From assembly GCA_026225565.1 (NCBI GenBank), contig JAMFTA010000050.1, forward strand, positions 1 through 61,973: a stretch of 61,973 nucleotides of DNA. Direction: 5' to 3'. Shown one piece after another: positions 17,683-28,256 of this stretch. The notes beneath the pieces are model-generated. The model made no database searches, was not told the origin of the DNA, and saw nothing but the letters and a program-made list of their open reading frames with translations. The stretch is from Caulobacter sp. GTDB taxonomy: Bacteria; Pseudomonadota; Alphaproteobacteria; Caulobacterales; Caulobacteraceae. Position 1 is the stretch's first letter, and the number at the start of each line of letters is the position of its first letter. Position numbers and translations under genes: made by a program.

Positions 17683-18743
17683 CCGCCCGCCAAGACCGCA
17701 TCAAGGCCCTGCACGCCGCCGCCAAGGCGCGCATCCTGGTGCTGGACGGCTCCTGGGGGGTGATGATCCAGAAGGAGAAGCTGTCGGAAGAGGATTTCCG
17801 CGGCGAGCGCTTCAAGGCTCACAACATGCCCTTGAAGGGCGACAACGACCTCCTCTGCCTCACCAAGCCCGAACTGATCGCCAGCCTGCACGACCTGTAT
17901 TACGCCGCCGGGGCCGACATCTCGGAGACCAACACCTTTTCCTCCACCGCCATCGGCCAGTCGGACTATGGGCTGGAGAGCGCGGTGCGGGACCTGAACC
18001 TCGCCGCCGCCCGCACCGCCCGCGCCGTCGCCGACGAATGGACTTTGAGAGAGCCGCACAAGCCGCGCTTCGTCGCCGGCTCCATCGGCCCCTTGAGCCG
18101 CACCCTCTCGATCTCGCCGGACGTGAACGATCCCGGCGCCCGCTCGGTCACCTTCGATCAGGTCTATGAGGGGTATCGCGAGCAGATGCTGGCCCTGCAC
18201 GAAGGCGGGGTGGACTTGTGGCTGGTGGAGACCATCTTCGACACACTGAACGCCAAGGCGGCGCTCAAAGCCATCCTCGATCTGGAGGACGATGGGCTGG
18301 AGCCCCTGCCGATCTGGATTTCCGGCACCATCACCGACCGCTCGGGCCGCACCCTCTCGGGCCAGACGGTGGAGGCTTTCTGGAATTCGGTAAAGCACGC
18401 CAAGCCCTTCGCCGTCGGCTTCAACTGCGCGCTGGGCGCCGAACTGATGCGCCCGCACATCGCCGAGATCTCCCGCCTGGCCGATACGCTGGTGGCCGCC
18501 TATCCCAATGCGGGCCTGCCCAACGCTTTCGGAGAATACGACGAGGAGCCGCACCAGACCGGCCACATGCTGCACGAGTGGGCGCAGGCGGGGATCGTCA
18601 ACATCCTCGGCGGCTGCTGCGGCACCACGCCGGACCACATCCGCTGCGTGGCCGAGGCGGTGGCCGGCATGTCTCCCCGCGTGCCGCCGGAACGGGCGCC
18701 GGCCATGCGTCTGTCGGGTTTAGAACCTTTCGAGTTGGCTTGA
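17679..18743 (+). CDS. metH: methionine synthase, homocysteine-binding module (MetH N-terminal part)
   Basis: 354 residues covering only the homocysteine S-methyltransferase barrel of MetH. Visible: [41 protein letters not shown], and the zinc-binding cysteines in FNCALG and GGCCGTTP. In E. coli this domain is fused to the pterin, cobalamin and reactivation domains. Here it is a separate gene and those domains are encoded about 2.3 kb downstream. Separate MetH modules are known in Caulobacter relatives. It overlaps the beta-lactamase gene (ATGA). Confidence 0.93.
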   Translation: MTARQDRIKALHAAAKARILVLDGSWGVMIQKEKLSEEDFRGERFKAHNMPLKGDNDLLCLTKPELIASLHDLYYAAGADISETNTFSSTAIGQSDYGLESAVRDLNLAAARTARAVADEWTLREPHKPRFVAGSIGPLSRTLSISPDVNDPGARSVTFDQVYEGYREQMLALHEGGVDLWLVETIFDTLNAKAALKAILDLEDDGLEPLPIWISGTITDRSGRTLSGQTVEAFWNSVKHAKPFAVGFNCALGAELMRPHIAEISRLADTLVAAYPNAGLPNAFGEYDEEPHQTGHMLHEWAQAGIVNILGGCCGTTPDHIRCVAEAVAGMSPRVPPERAPAMRLSGLEPFELA

Positions 18744-18788
18744 GCCCGACGGCGGGGCAGGCTCGCCGACCACAACAGAGGGCTGAAG

Positions 18789-20447
18789 ATGGCGACCAGA
18801 CGAGAACTGATGATGCGGGTTGCGGCGCTGGGCGGCGTGGCGGCGGCCTACGCCACCGCGCGGGCGCTCGGTGTGGTGGAGGGCGAGGACGCCTGGGCCG
18901 GCGCCCCGGCGCTGACGCCCGGATCGGGGCAGGGCGCCTCGGTGGTGATTCTCGGCGCCGGGGTGGCGGGGCTCGCCGCCGCCTATGAGCTCGGCCGCGC
19001 CGGCTATGCGGTGACCCTCTTGGAGGCCAGGAGCCGGGTCGGCGGCCGCAACTGGTCGATCCGCAAGGACACGGTGCTGGAGATGAGCGACGGCTCCAAG
19101 CAGGTCTGCGGCTTTGACGAGGGCTACTATTTCAACGCCGGTCCCGCCCGCATTCCCAGCCACCACACGGCCACCCTCGGCTACTGCCGCGAGTTCGGCG
19201 TGCCGATGGAGACCTTGGTCAACTATTCGGGCAGCGCCTACATCCAGAGCGACCGGCTAAACGGCAAGAAGCCGATTCAGATGCGCCAGGCGGTGCACGA
19301 TTCCCGCGGCCACTTCGCGGACCTGCTGGTCAAGTCGGTGAAGGGCGGAGGTCTCGACAAGATCGTCTCCAAGAACGACGCCGACAGGTTGATGGCGGCG
19401 GCGGCCCAGTGGGGCGCCCTGTCGCCCAAGGGTTCCGGGCCGATCGAACCGGACGTTCGCCTGATCAGCGGGGCCGGCATAAGGGCTGACCTCGCCTACA
19501 ACGGCACCACCTCGGCGGGCTACGCCACGCCGCCGGGCGCCGGGGAGCAGGTCGGCATCGGCAATGCGCCGCTGCCCGCCGAAACCGTGCTGGACCCCTT
19601 CGTCCTCGCCATGTCCAACTTCCACGAAGTCATCGACATGCAGGCCACCATGCAGCAGCCGGTGGGCGGCATGGACCGCATCCCCATGGCCATGAAGGGC
19701 AAGCTGGCCCCCGGCGTGGTGCGCGAAGGCTGCGAAGTGAAGCAGATCAGCCGCAAGACCCTGCCCTCCGGCAAGGCGGGGGTGGAGATCGCCTATCTCG
19801 ATAAGGCCACCGGCCAGACCAAGCTGGTCGCCGCCGACTATTGCCTCTGCACCGTGCCGTTCAGCGTGCTGTCCAAGATCCCGTCCGACTTCTCACCCGA
19901 CCGCAAGGCGGCGATGAAGAAGGCGGTTTATGAGAACGCCATCAAGATCGCCTTCCAGTCCCCGCGCTTCTGGGAGCGGGAGAACCAGATCTATGGCGGC
20001 CTCTCCCTGACCGACCGCGATACCTTCATCACCTGGTATCCGTCCTCGGGCTTCCACAGCCCCGAAGGCATCATCGTGGCCGGCTATAGCTTCGGCGACC
20101 AGGCCACGCACTTCGGCGCCCAGTCGTTCGCCGACCGGGTCGCCTACGCCAAGGGCACCGTTGAGCGGCTGCATCCGGGCCGCAGCGACCTGTTGAAATC
20201 CCCCATCGCCATCGAGTGGGGCAAGGTGCCATACAACTACGGCATCGCCTGCCCCTTGGACGAGCAGGACCCTGCCGCCTACAAGCTGTTCAGCGACGCC
20301 GACGGCCCCTTCTACTTCGCCGGCGAGCACCTCAGCCACGTGGGCGCCTGGCAACAGGGGGCGATCGTCTCCGCCCACCGCGCCGCCACAATGCTCGACG
20401 CCCGCCACCGCGCGGGTTCAGCCGTAACCGCCGTTCGTGATCAGTAA
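18789..20447 (+). CDS. Tat-exported FAD-dependent amine/L-amino-acid oxidase
   Basis: 552 residues. The N-terminus ([14 protein letters not shown]) looks like a twin-arginine signal, which suits a flavoprotein exported folded. The Rossmann FAD motif is [20 protein letters not shown], followed by [13 protein letters not shown]; the C-terminal flavin motif is [20 protein letters not shown]. These fit the flavin monoamine oxidase / L-amino-acid oxidase family, which makes an imine, H2O2 and (after hydrolysis) ammonia. It sits 45 bases after metH module 1 and 22 bases before the RidA-like gene. The substrate is unknown. Confidence 0.87.
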   Translation: MATRRELMMRVAALGGVAAAYATARALGVVEGEDAWAGAPALTPGSGQGASVVILGAGVAGLAAAYELGRAGYAVTLLEARSRVGGRNWSIRKDTVLEMSDGSKQVCGFDEGYYFNAGPARIPSHHTATLGYCREFGVPMETLVNYSGSAYIQSDRLNGKKPIQMRQAVHDSRGHFADLLVKSVKGGGLDKIVSKNDADRLMAAAAQWGALSPKGSGPIEPDVRLISGAGIRADLAYNGTTSAGYATPPGAGEQVGIGNAPLPAETVLDPFVLAMSNFHEVIDMQATMQQPVGGMDRIPMAMKGKLAPGVVREGCEVKQISRKTLPSGKAGVEIAYLDKATGQTKLVAADYCLCTVPFSVLSKIPSDFSPDRKAAMKKAVYENAIKIAFQSPRFWERENQIYGGLSLTDRDTFITWYPSSGFHSPEGIIVAGYSFGDQATHFGAQSFADRVAYAKGTVERLHPGRSDLLKSPIAIEWGKVPYNYGIACPLDEQDPAAYKLFSDADGPFYFAGEHLSHVGAWQQGAIVSAHRAATMLDARHRAGSAVTAVRDQ

Positions 20448-20469
20448 CCAACCCCAGGAGAAGATCGAT

Positions 20470-20985
20470 ATGAAACGTATCGCCATCGCCGCCGTCGCCA
20501 TCGCCGCCCTGACCTTCGTTGGAAGCGCCGAGGCCGCTGTCAAACATACCAAGACCGTCACCAAGACAGTCACGGCGCCCGCCCCGCCCAAGCCCAATTT
20601 CATCTACGCCAAGCCCGACGCCTTCATCGCCACGGGGGTGGTGGTGCCGGCGGGGTGGGAGACCTTCTACGTCTCCGGCATCCCCTCCAACGTGGTCGGC
20701 GGCACCGAGGCCCAGGCCGCCGACGTGCTGGCCAAGCTCGGCGACGTGCTGAAGGCCCAGGGTTACGGCTATGGCGACGTGGTCAACGCCAAGGTCTATC
20801 TGGTCGGCGACAGCTCCAAGGACGGCAAGATGGACTTCGCCGGCATGAACTCCGCCTTCAAGAAGGTGTTCGGCCCCGCCGACCAGCCCAACCGCCCCTC
20901 CCGCGTCACCGTCCAGGTCGCGGGCCTGGCCCTGCCCGGCGCCCTGGTGGAAATCGAACTGACCGCCGCCAAGCCGCCGAAGTAG
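20470..20985 (+). CDS. periplasmic RidA/YjgF-family protein
   Basis: 171 residues. A Sec signal (MKRIAIAAVAIAALTFVGSA, cleaved near AEA) is followed by a Thr/Lys/Pro linker and a RidA domain with YVSGIPSN, VNAKVYLVGD, NRPSRVTVQVAGLALPGALV and EIELTA. RidA proteins hydrolyse reactive enamine/imine intermediates; most are cytosolic, so an exported one is notable. The ATG at 20470 is supported by AGGAG eleven bases upstream and by the signal peptide. Pairing with an exported imine-producing amine oxidase is functionally coherent. Confidence 0.82.
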   Translation: MKRIAIAAVAIAALTFVGSAEAAVKHTKTVTKTVTAPAPPKPNFIYAKPDAFIATGVVVPAGWETFYVSGIPSNVVGGTEAQAADVLAKLGDVLKAQGYGYGDVVNAKVYLVGDSSKDGKMDFAGMNSAFKKVFGPADQPNRPSRVTVQVAGLALPGALVEIELTAAKPPK

Positions 20986-21002
20986 TCACCTAGAAAGTTC
21001 CC

Positions 21003-21614
21003 ATGCGTCCCGTCTTCGTCAATATCGGTGAGCGAACCAACGTCACCGGCTCGGCCAAATTCAAGAAGCTGGTGGTGGAGGGCGACTATCCGGCCGCCCT
21101 CTCGGTGGCGCGCCAGCAGGTGGAGGCGGGCGCCCAGATCATCGACATCAACATGGACGAGGGCCTGCTGGATTCCGAGCAGGCCATGGTCACCTTCCTC
21201 AATCTGATCGCCGCCGAGCCGGACATCGCCCGGGTGCCGGTGATGATCGACAGCTCCAAATGGAATGTGATCGAGGCGGGGCTCAAATGCGTCCAGGGCA
21301 AGAGCATCGTCAACTCCATCTCCATGAAGGAGGGGGAGGAGAAGTTCCTTGAACAGGCGCGCCAGTGCCTGCGCTATGGCGCCGCCGTGGTGGTGATGGC
21401 CTTCGACGAGGTGGGCCAGGCCGACACCGCCGACCGCAAGGTGGAGATCTGCGCCCGCGCCTATAAGCTCCTGGTCGAAGAGGTGGGCTTTCCGCCCGAA
21501 GACATCATCTTCGACCCCAATATCTTCGCCGTGGCCACGGGGATCGAGGAGCACCAGAACTACGCCGTCGACTTCATCCAGGCCACGGCGCGGATCAAGC
21601 AGGCCCTGCCCTAA
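21003..21614 (+). CDS. metH: methionine synthase pterin-binding module, 5' fragment
   Basis: 203 residues carrying the first part of the MetH pterin-binding barrel: [67 protein letters not shown], and [18 protein letters not shown]. The frame ends at TAA 21612-21614, in the middle of the barrel, where homologues read LP, then one His/Tyr/Gly-type residue, then [14 protein letters not shown]. The codons after the TAA (GCG CGG ATT TCG GGG GGG) continue exactly that sequence in the same frame. So this is one gene with a nonsense codon, not a frameshift or a natural domain boundary. It may be a mutation or sequencing error. Confidence 0.85.
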   Translation: MRPVFVNIGERTNVTGSAKFKKLVVEGDYPAALSVARQQVEAGAQIIDINMDEGLLDSEQAMVTFLNLIAAEPDIARVPVMIDSSKWNVIEAGLKCVQGKSIVNSISMKEGEEKFLEQARQCLRYGAAVVVMAFDEVGQADTADRKVEICARAYKLLVEEVGFPPEDIIFDPNIFAVATGIEEHQNYAVDFIQATARIKQALP

Positions 21615-21632
21615 GCGCGGATTTCGGGGGGG

Positions 21633-23675
21633 GTGTCGAACGTCTCCTTCAGCTTCCGGGGCAATGAGCCGGTGCGCCGGGCGATCCACTCGGTCTTCCT
21701 CTATCACGCCATCGCGGCGGGTATGGACATGGGCATCGTCAACGCCGGCGACCTGCCGGTCTATGACGATATCGACGCCGAACTGCGCGACGCCGTCGAG
21801 GACGTGATCCTCAACCGCCGCCGTAACGATGGCCAGGACCCCACGGAGCGGCTGGTGGACCTGGCCCCCAAGTACAAGGGCGACAAGGGCGTCGCCAAGG
21901 TGGTGAACCTGGCCTGGCGGGACGAGCCGGTGGCCGAGCGCCTGGCCCATGCCCTGGTCAATGGCATCACCGACTGGATCGTCGAGGACACCGAGGCGGC
22001 GCGCCTGACGGTGGCCCGCCCGCTGCACGTGATCGAAGGCCCCCTGATGGACGGGATGAACCGGGTCGGCGACCTGTTCGGCGCGGGCAAGATGTTCCTG
22101 CCCCAGGTGGTGAAGTCCGCCCGGGTGATGAAGCAGGCGGTGGCCCACCTCCTGCCCTTCATGGAGGCGGAGAAGGAGGGCAAGCCCCGCGAAGCCGCCG
22201 GCAAGATCCTGATGGCTACGGTGAAGGGCGATGTTCACGACATCGGCAAGAACATCGTCGGCGTCGTGCTCCAGTGCAACAATTACGAGGTGATCGAGCT
22301 GGGCGTCATGGTGCCGGTCGACCGGATCCTGGACGCCGCCATCGAGCACAAGGTGGATATCGTCGGCCTGTCGGGTCTGATCACCCCCTCGCTGGACGAG
22401 ATGGTGTTCGTGGCGGCGGAGATGGAGCGGCGGGGCTTTGACATCCCCCTCCTGATCGGCGGCGCCACCACCAGCCGCACCCACACGGCGGTGAAGATCG
22501 AGCCGGCCTACAACCGCGGCTCCACCACCTATGTGCTCGACGCGTCACGGGCGGTGGGCGTGGTCTCGGGCCTCTTGTCGCCAGATGAGAAGGTGCGGCT
22601 GCAGGCTGAGACCCGCGCCGAATACGTGCGGATCCGCGAGCAGTTCGCTCGCGGCCGCGAGGCCAAGGTCCGCACCCCGCTGGCCGTCGCCCGGGCCAAC
22701 CCGTATCGGATCGACTGGACCGGCTACACGCCGCCCAAACCCAGCTTCATCGGCACGCGCACCTTCGCCCCCTACGATCTGAAGGAACTGGCCCGCTACA
22801 TCGACTGGACCCCCTATTTCGCCAGCTGGGACCTGGTCGGCCGCTATCCGCAGATCCTTGAGGACGACGTGGTGGGGGAGGCGGCCACGAGCCTCTTCAA
22901 CGACACCCAGCCGATCCTGGAGCGCATCCTGAAGGAAAAGCTGTTCGAGGCGCGCGGCGTGATCGGCTTCTGGCCCGCCAATGCCGATGGCGACGATATC
23001 GTGGTCTATGCCGACGAGACCCGGACGCTGGAGCTCACGCGCCTGCACACCCTTCGCCAACAGATGGGCAAGACCGAGGGCAAGCCCAACACGGCCCTAT
23101 CGGACTTCGTCGCCCCGGCGGGCGAAGCCCCCGACTATATCGGCGGCTTCGCCGTCACCGCCGGCCATGGGGAGGGGGCCTTCGCCGAAGCCGCGCGCAA
23201 GGCTGGGGACGACTACACCGCCATCATCGCCGCCGCGCTTGCGGATCGCCTGGCCGAAGCCTTCGCCGAGCGGATGCACGAGCGGGTGCGGCGGGAGTTC
23301 TGGGCCTATGCGCCGAACGAGGCGCTGACGGTGGAAGACGCCATCGGTGAGAAGTACCAGGGCATCCGCCCCGCCGCCGGCTACCCCTGCCAGCCCGACC
23401 ACACCGAAAAGGGCGAGCTGTTCCGGATACTCGGCGCCCCGGAAGCAACCGGCATGACGCTGACCGAAAGCTACGCCATGACCCCCGGCGCGGCGGTGTC
23501 GGGCCTCTACTTCTCCCATCCTCAGTCCCACTATTTCGGCGTCGGCAAGATCGACCGGGATCAGGTGGAGGACTACGGCCGCCGAAAGGGTTGGGAGGCG
23601 GCCACGGCGGAACGCTGGCTGGCCCCGATCCTCAATTACGACCCGGCGGTCCGCCCGCGGGACGTGGCGGCGTAG
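21633..23675 (+). CDS. metH: methionine synthase 3' fragment: rest of pterin, cobalamin and reactivation domains
   Basis: 680 residues from the GTG at 21633, in the same frame as the upstream fragment. It begins inside the pterin barrel ([20 protein letters not shown]), then has the helical cap ([20 protein letters not shown]), the B12-binding motif [20 protein letters not shown] with the cobalt-ligating His, and the SAM-binding activation domain ([35 protein letters not shown]). The body is intact, implying recent inactivation, readthrough, re-initiation at GTG behind a G-run, or an assembly error. Together with 17679-18743 it would make a complete cobalamin-dependent MetH. Confidence 0.88.
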   Translation: MSNVSFSFRGNEPVRRAIHSVFLYHAIAAGMDMGIVNAGDLPVYDDIDAELRDAVEDVILNRRRNDGQDPTERLVDLAPKYKGDKGVAKVVNLAWRDEPVAERLAHALVNGITDWIVEDTEAARLTVARPLHVIEGPLMDGMNRVGDLFGAGKMFLPQVVKSARVMKQAVAHLLPFMEAEKEGKPREAAGKILMATVKGDVHDIGKNIVGVVLQCNNYEVIELGVMVPVDRILDAAIEHKVDIVGLSGLITPSLDEMVFVAAEMERRGFDIPLLIGGATTSRTHTAVKIEPAYNRGSTTYVLDASRAVGVVSGLLSPDEKVRLQAETRAEYVRIREQFARGREAKVRTPLAVARANPYRIDWTGYTPPKPSFIGTRTFAPYDLKELARYIDWTPYFASWDLVGRYPQILEDDVVGEAATSLFNDTQPILERILKEKLFEARGVIGFWPANADGDDIVVYADETRTLELTRLHTLRQQMGKTEGKPNTALSDFVAPAGEAPDYIGGFAVTAGHGEGAFAEAARKAGDDYTAIIAAALADRLAEAFAERMHERVRREFWAYAPNEALTVEDAIGEKYQGIRPAAGYPCQPDHTEKGELFRILGAPEATGMTLTESYAMTPGAAVSGLYFSHPQSHYFGVGKIDRDQVEDYGRRKGWEAATAERWLAPILNYDPAVRPRDVAA

Positions 23676-23686
23676 AGGTTTTGGCC

Positions 23687-24148
23687 ATGCGGGCGATGCC
23701 GAAGGTTCTCGCGGCGCTGGTCTTCTCCACCTTCGCCACATCGGGGGAGGCCTAACCGGCGCCCGCCGATGCGGCGGCCTATGACCGCGGCGTCGCGGCC
23801 GAGCGCACTGGCCGGCACGACCAAGCCATAGCCGACCTCACTGAGGCCCTAGCCCAAAACCCGGAGTTCGCCGAAGCCTATGAAAGTCGCGGCGTCGCCT
23901 ACGATCAGAAGGGGCTCTACGACCGCGCCATCGCCGACTACACCAAGGCCATCGCCCTGCAGAGCCGCTTGGAGAAGAACCCCATGGAGGGCGCTCCCAT
24001 GGCTGAGACCTACTTCAATCGTGGCGCGGCCTATGAGCATCGCCGGCTCTATCCCAAGGCGCTGGCGGATTACCGCACCGCCGTAAGCCTAGACCCGCAC
24101 CTCCAGGCGGCGAAGGACGGCGTCAGGCGCCTTGGCGCTGGGCGATAG
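23687..24148 (+). pseudogene. exported TPR-repeat protein, interrupted by an in-frame TAA
   Basis: The frame encodes a signal peptide (MRAMPKVLAALVFSTFATSG, then EA), then TAA at 23753-23755 as codon 23, and continues in the same frame for 131 codons to TAG 24146-24148. The continuation contains TPR units (AAAYDRGVAAERTGRHDQAI, AEAYESRGVAYDQKGLYDRA, and AETYFNRGAAYEHRRLYPKA). The stop falls at the expected signal cleavage site. It lies 11 bases after metH. It could be a pseudogene or sequence error; an internal start could make a cytosolic TPR fragment. Confidence 0.75.
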
Positions 24149-24150
24149 AG

Positions 24151-24189
24151 GAGCGCTCCTCCCCCGTTCTTGACAGGGGAGGAGAAGCT
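24151..24189. terminator. GC-rich stem-loop between convergent genes
   Basis: Arms CTCCTCCCC (24156-24164) and GGGGAGGAG (24176-24184) pair perfectly, and the flanks GAGC/GCTC extend the stem after a small bulge. It lies between the TPR pseudogene and the converging gene ending at 24196. There is no T-run. It resembles the other GGGGAG-type intergenic palindromes in this window. Confidence 0.5.
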
Positions 24190-24195
24190 CTAGTC

Positions 24196-24948
24196 TCAGT
24201 GGGTGGGCGACTGCGGCTGTTGCTCGGCTTGCGCGCCGAAGGAGCGGGCGGCCTCGGCCAGGATCGTCTGCACCTTCAAGGTGAAGCTCCCGGGCGGATA
24301 GTCGATATGAGCCAGCGCATAGGCGGCGTGGGGCGGGATTTCGGTGTACTGCACCGGATAGTCGGTGACCTTCTGGCCGGCGGGGCCGCTGGGCGGGGTC
24401 ACCTCAAGCCTCAAGAGCTTGACGGCGGGATTGATCCCTTGGGGATGCATCTCCAACAGCTCCACCGTCCAGCCGGTGGTCGGGGCCACCACGACGCCCT
24501 TGGCGATGAATTTTCGCCGTCCGGTGAAGTCGTCCTCGATCAGGGCGGCGAAGTCCTTCAGCGCCACGCGCGTCCGCGCGGGCGCCTCGTCTTGGATCTT
24601 CACCGTCACCGGGCCCTTGGCGGTGTAGATGGTCAGCGTATCCCTCAGCGAAGGCGTGCCGCCCAGCACCACCCCCTCAGGGGGCAGGTTGAAGGCGAAC
24701 GAGACGTCGTAGGGGGTCAAGACCTCGAGAACGATCCCGTCCGGCGCCAGGTTGGCGAAGTGCAGCCGGGGCGGAAAGATCAGCTCCGGTCCCACATAGA
24801 AGAAGACCTTGAAGCCGGAGGTGGGATTTATGCCGGTGGCGCGCACATGCACCGTTCGCTCGTTATTGGAGAAGCGAAGGGCGGTAAAATTGGGGCCGAA
24901 CACCGAAGCGGCCTGTCCTGATAGGGGATATGGAGTTTCAGTTTGCAT
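24196..24948 (-). CDS. hypothetical protein
   Basis: 250 residues, no signal peptide or membrane helix. The composition suggests a beta-rich protein (FKVFFYVGPELIFPPRLHFA; VTVKIQDEAPARTRVALKDF), and the tail is Gln/Pro-rich. I recognise no family. Codon usage matches the core genome, and the frame is long and clean on this strand, so it is probably a real gene. Confidence 0.6.
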   Translation of the reverse strand: MQTETPYPLSGQAASVFGPNFTALRFSNNERTVHVRATGINPTSGFKVFFYVGPELIFPPRLHFANLAPDGIVLEVLTPYDVSFAFNLPPEGVVLGGTPSLRDTLTIYTAKGPVTVKIQDEAPARTRVALKDFAALIEDDFTGRRKFIAKGVVVAPTTGWTVELLEMHPQGINPAVKLLRLEVTPPSGPAGQKVTDYPVQYTEIPPHAAYALAHIDYPPGSFTLKVQTILAEAARSFGAQAEQQPQSPTH

Positions 24949-25338
24949 GGCGCAGTCCTTTCATGATGAGAAGAACGCAAGCTCGTCGCGCCCGTCAAAG
25001 ACGCGGCGTCGGAGGAGCTTTACTGATCGGCAACCGAGGAGACGGGTCGCAATGCTTGCAGCATCCGGGAAAGTCACGCCAAGGACTTTTCACGCGAACT
25101 AGGCGCGTCGTCCTTTTCGGACGTATGTCAAGCTGCTTACTTAGACCGAACGCCCCGATTATAGGCGCTCAACTTGCAAATGCAAAAATATTTTAGCCCT
25201 TTCAGCCGCATCGGACGACGGGCGGACGTCGCCTGGACGCCCGCCGCGCCCGAATTTCGAGGGCGTGAAAGGGATTGACGAGGGGCCTCGATGGTTCAGT
25301 TTTTTGCTTCCCCGCGGCTGGCGAGGGCGGGCAGGCGC
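24949..25338. other. intergenic region, no gene seen
   Basis: About 390 bases upstream of the hypothetical gene and downstream of the DUF2076 gene. Composition is lower in GC than the flanks near 25130-25200. A small hairpin (CGTCC/GGACG, 25109-25123) is present. The open frames here look non-coding. No RNA gene recognised. Confidence 0.4.
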
Positions 25339-25992
25339 TCAGCTATAGTTGTCGCCGCCGGAATCCCCGCCGTCGCTGTCATAGCCGCCGCTGTCATAGC
25401 CGCCGCCATCGCCGCCATCGCCATAGTTGTTGATGGTGACGTTCTCGCCCCCGCCGCCGCCCCAACCGCCGCCGCCGAAACCGCCAAAGCCGCCGCCGTT
25501 ATGGCCGCCGAACAGGCCCGAAAGGCCGGAGAACAGAAGCTCGCCCCCGGCCTCCCCCGCCGCCGCCGTGCCGGCGGTGCGCAGGAAGCTGCCAAGGCCC
25601 CCGCCGCCGCCCGAAAAGGGGCCGCCGCCGGCGAACGGCCCGCCGCCGAAGAAGGACTGCTGCTGAGGCTGCGGCGGCGGTTGCTGGGCGGCCTGACCCC
25701 AGGCAGTTTGAGGCTGGGCCACGCGCGGGCCGAGCCCCGCGCCGCCGAGGAAGCTCGCCTGCGGTTGCTGGGCGCCTTGAAGTTGGGCCTGCAGATCGGC
25801 GATCTGGGCCTGGGCGTGCAGCAGGGCCTGGTCGGCCAGGATGGCGTGCTGGACCAGCACATAGGCGCTGTCGGGATTGGCGCGGATGGTGTTGTCGATC
25901 ATCGCCGCCGCGTCCCTGTCCTTGGCCACCCCTTGGGTCTGGCCGAGGTCGCCGAGAAATTGGGTGAGGAGCGTGCGCTCGTCGGGGGTCAT
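25339..25992 (-). CDS. DUF2076 family protein
   Basis: 217 residues. The N-terminus (MTPDERTLLTQFLGDLGQTQ, KDRDAAAMIDNTIRANPDSA, YVLVQHAILADQALLHAQAQ) matches the DUF2076 domain with its short coiled coil. The middle is Gln/Pro-rich and the C-terminus is Gly-rich ending in repeated GGYDSGGYDSDGGDSGG. Family function is unknown; members are described only as putative periplasmic or ligand-binding proteins, and no signal peptide is seen here. The low-complexity tail is encoded by GCC/GGC repeats that may vary in length. Confidence 0.8.
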   Translation of the reverse strand: MTPDERTLLTQFLGDLGQTQGVAKDRDAAAMIDNTIRANPDSAYVLVQHAILADQALLHAQAQIADLQAQLQGAQQPQASFLGGAGLGPRVAQPQTAWGQAAQQPPPQPQQQSFFGGGPFAGGGPFSGGGGGLGSFLRTAGTAAAGEAGGELLFSGLSGLFGGHNGGGFGGFGGGGWGGGGGENVTINNYGDGGDGGGYDSGGYDSDGGDSGGDNYS

Positions 25993-26117
25993 GGGTCTTC
26001 ATCCTCTTAGCCGGCGCTGCCTGCCGGACGAGGCAAAGATGGGGAAGGGCGGCGTTCCTGGCAACGGAGGCCGCTTGCACATGGCGAAGATGTAATCAAC
26101 GCTGTAGAGGACCGGCG

Positions 26118-26846
26118 ATGCGGCGCTTTTTCCAACTGTTGACCAATCTCGACGCCAAGGCCTGGCGAACCATCCTTGTCTCCTTCCTGCTGTTTGGCGG
26201 GGTGGGGCTGGTGTTCGTGCTGGGGGCGCCGCTGTTGGGCCTGAACGGCGCCTCCAGCGTGGAGCGCTGGATGGGGGCGGGCGCCTCGGGCCCCTGGGCG
26301 CCGGCGATGGCCATTGGCGGCTTCACCGTCCTGGCCTTCCTGGGCGTGCCTCAGTTCGTGCTGATCGCCGCGGCGGTGGTGGCCTTCGGCCCGTGGGCGG
26401 GCCTTGTCTATAGCTGGCTCGGCACCCTGGTGTCGGCCCTGGTGGGCTTCTTCCTCGGCCGGCGCTTTGGGGCCAAGTTGTTGAAGAACTACGCCGGCAA
26501 GGGGGTCAACCAGTTCATCGAACTGGTCGGCCGCAACGGCTTTTGGGCCTCGACCATCGTGCGCCTGGTGCCGTCCGCGCCCTTCATCGTGGTCAATATG
26601 GCGGCGGGAGCCACCCCAATGAGCGTCTGGGCCTTCGCCGGGGGGTGCGCCCTGGGGAGCCTCCCCAAGATCGCCCTGACCGCCTTCGCCGGCCATGCGG
26701 TGATGGGTGCGATCAATGGCAAGGGATCGGGCCACTGGCTGACCTTGGTCCTGGCCGCCGTCCTGTGGATCGGCATGGGTCTCCTCGGCCGCCAATGGAT
26801 CAAACGACGGGAGGCGGCCGCGGCGGCCCTTCCGTCTACGGAGTGA
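26118..26846 (+). CDS. VTT-domain (TVP38/TMEM64, DedA-like) membrane protein
   Basis: 242 residues with about six membrane helices. The VTT/SNARE-associated core is visible: FLGVPQFVLIAAAVVAFGPW, GTLVSALVGFFLGRRFG, RLVPSAPFIVVNMAAGATPM, and a Gly-rich re-entrant segment GGCALGSLPKIALTAFAG. The family includes DedA and TMEM41B-like proteins implicated in lipid scrambling or flipping. The C-terminus is basic (IKRREAA). It is monocistronic and faces away from the DUF2076 gene. Confidence 0.82.
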   Translation: MRRFFQLLTNLDAKAWRTILVSFLLFGGVGLVFVLGAPLLGLNGASSVERWMGAGASGPWAPAMAIGGFTVLAFLGVPQFVLIAAAVVAFGPWAGLVYSWLGTLVSALVGFFLGRRFGAKLLKNYAGKGVNQFIELVGRNGFWASTIVRLVPSAPFIVVNMAAGATPMSVWAFAGGCALGSLPKIALTAFAGHAVMGAINGKGSGHWLTLVLAAVLWIGMGLLGRQWIKRREAAAAALPSTE

Positions 26847-28205
<1,359 letters not shown>

Positions 28206-28229
28206 ACTTAACAAACTCATGCCACACTA

Positions 28230-28245
28230 GGGCGAATTTTCGCCC
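28230..28245 (+). other. small hairpin between mreB and mreC
   Basis: GGGCG AATTTT CGCCC: a 5-bp stem with a 6-base loop, 24 bases after the mreB stop and 11 bases before the mreC start. Possibly an RNA processing or partial attenuation site that makes mreB more abundant than mreC; too short for a confident terminator. Confidence 0.35.
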
Positions 28246-28256
28246 ATGGAGCCGCC

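Noticed and set aside
21603-21645. Frameshift in metH
   Set aside because: The codons on both sides of the TAA are in the same frame and continue the conserved sequence, so it is a nonsense codon.
21612-23755. Reassignment of TAA as a sense codon
   Set aside because: Several intact genes in the window end in TAA, so TAA is an ordinary stop here.
25427-26010. Plus-strand Pro/Ala-rich frames opposite the DUF2076 gene
   Set aside because: They mirror the Gly-rich repeats of the real gene.
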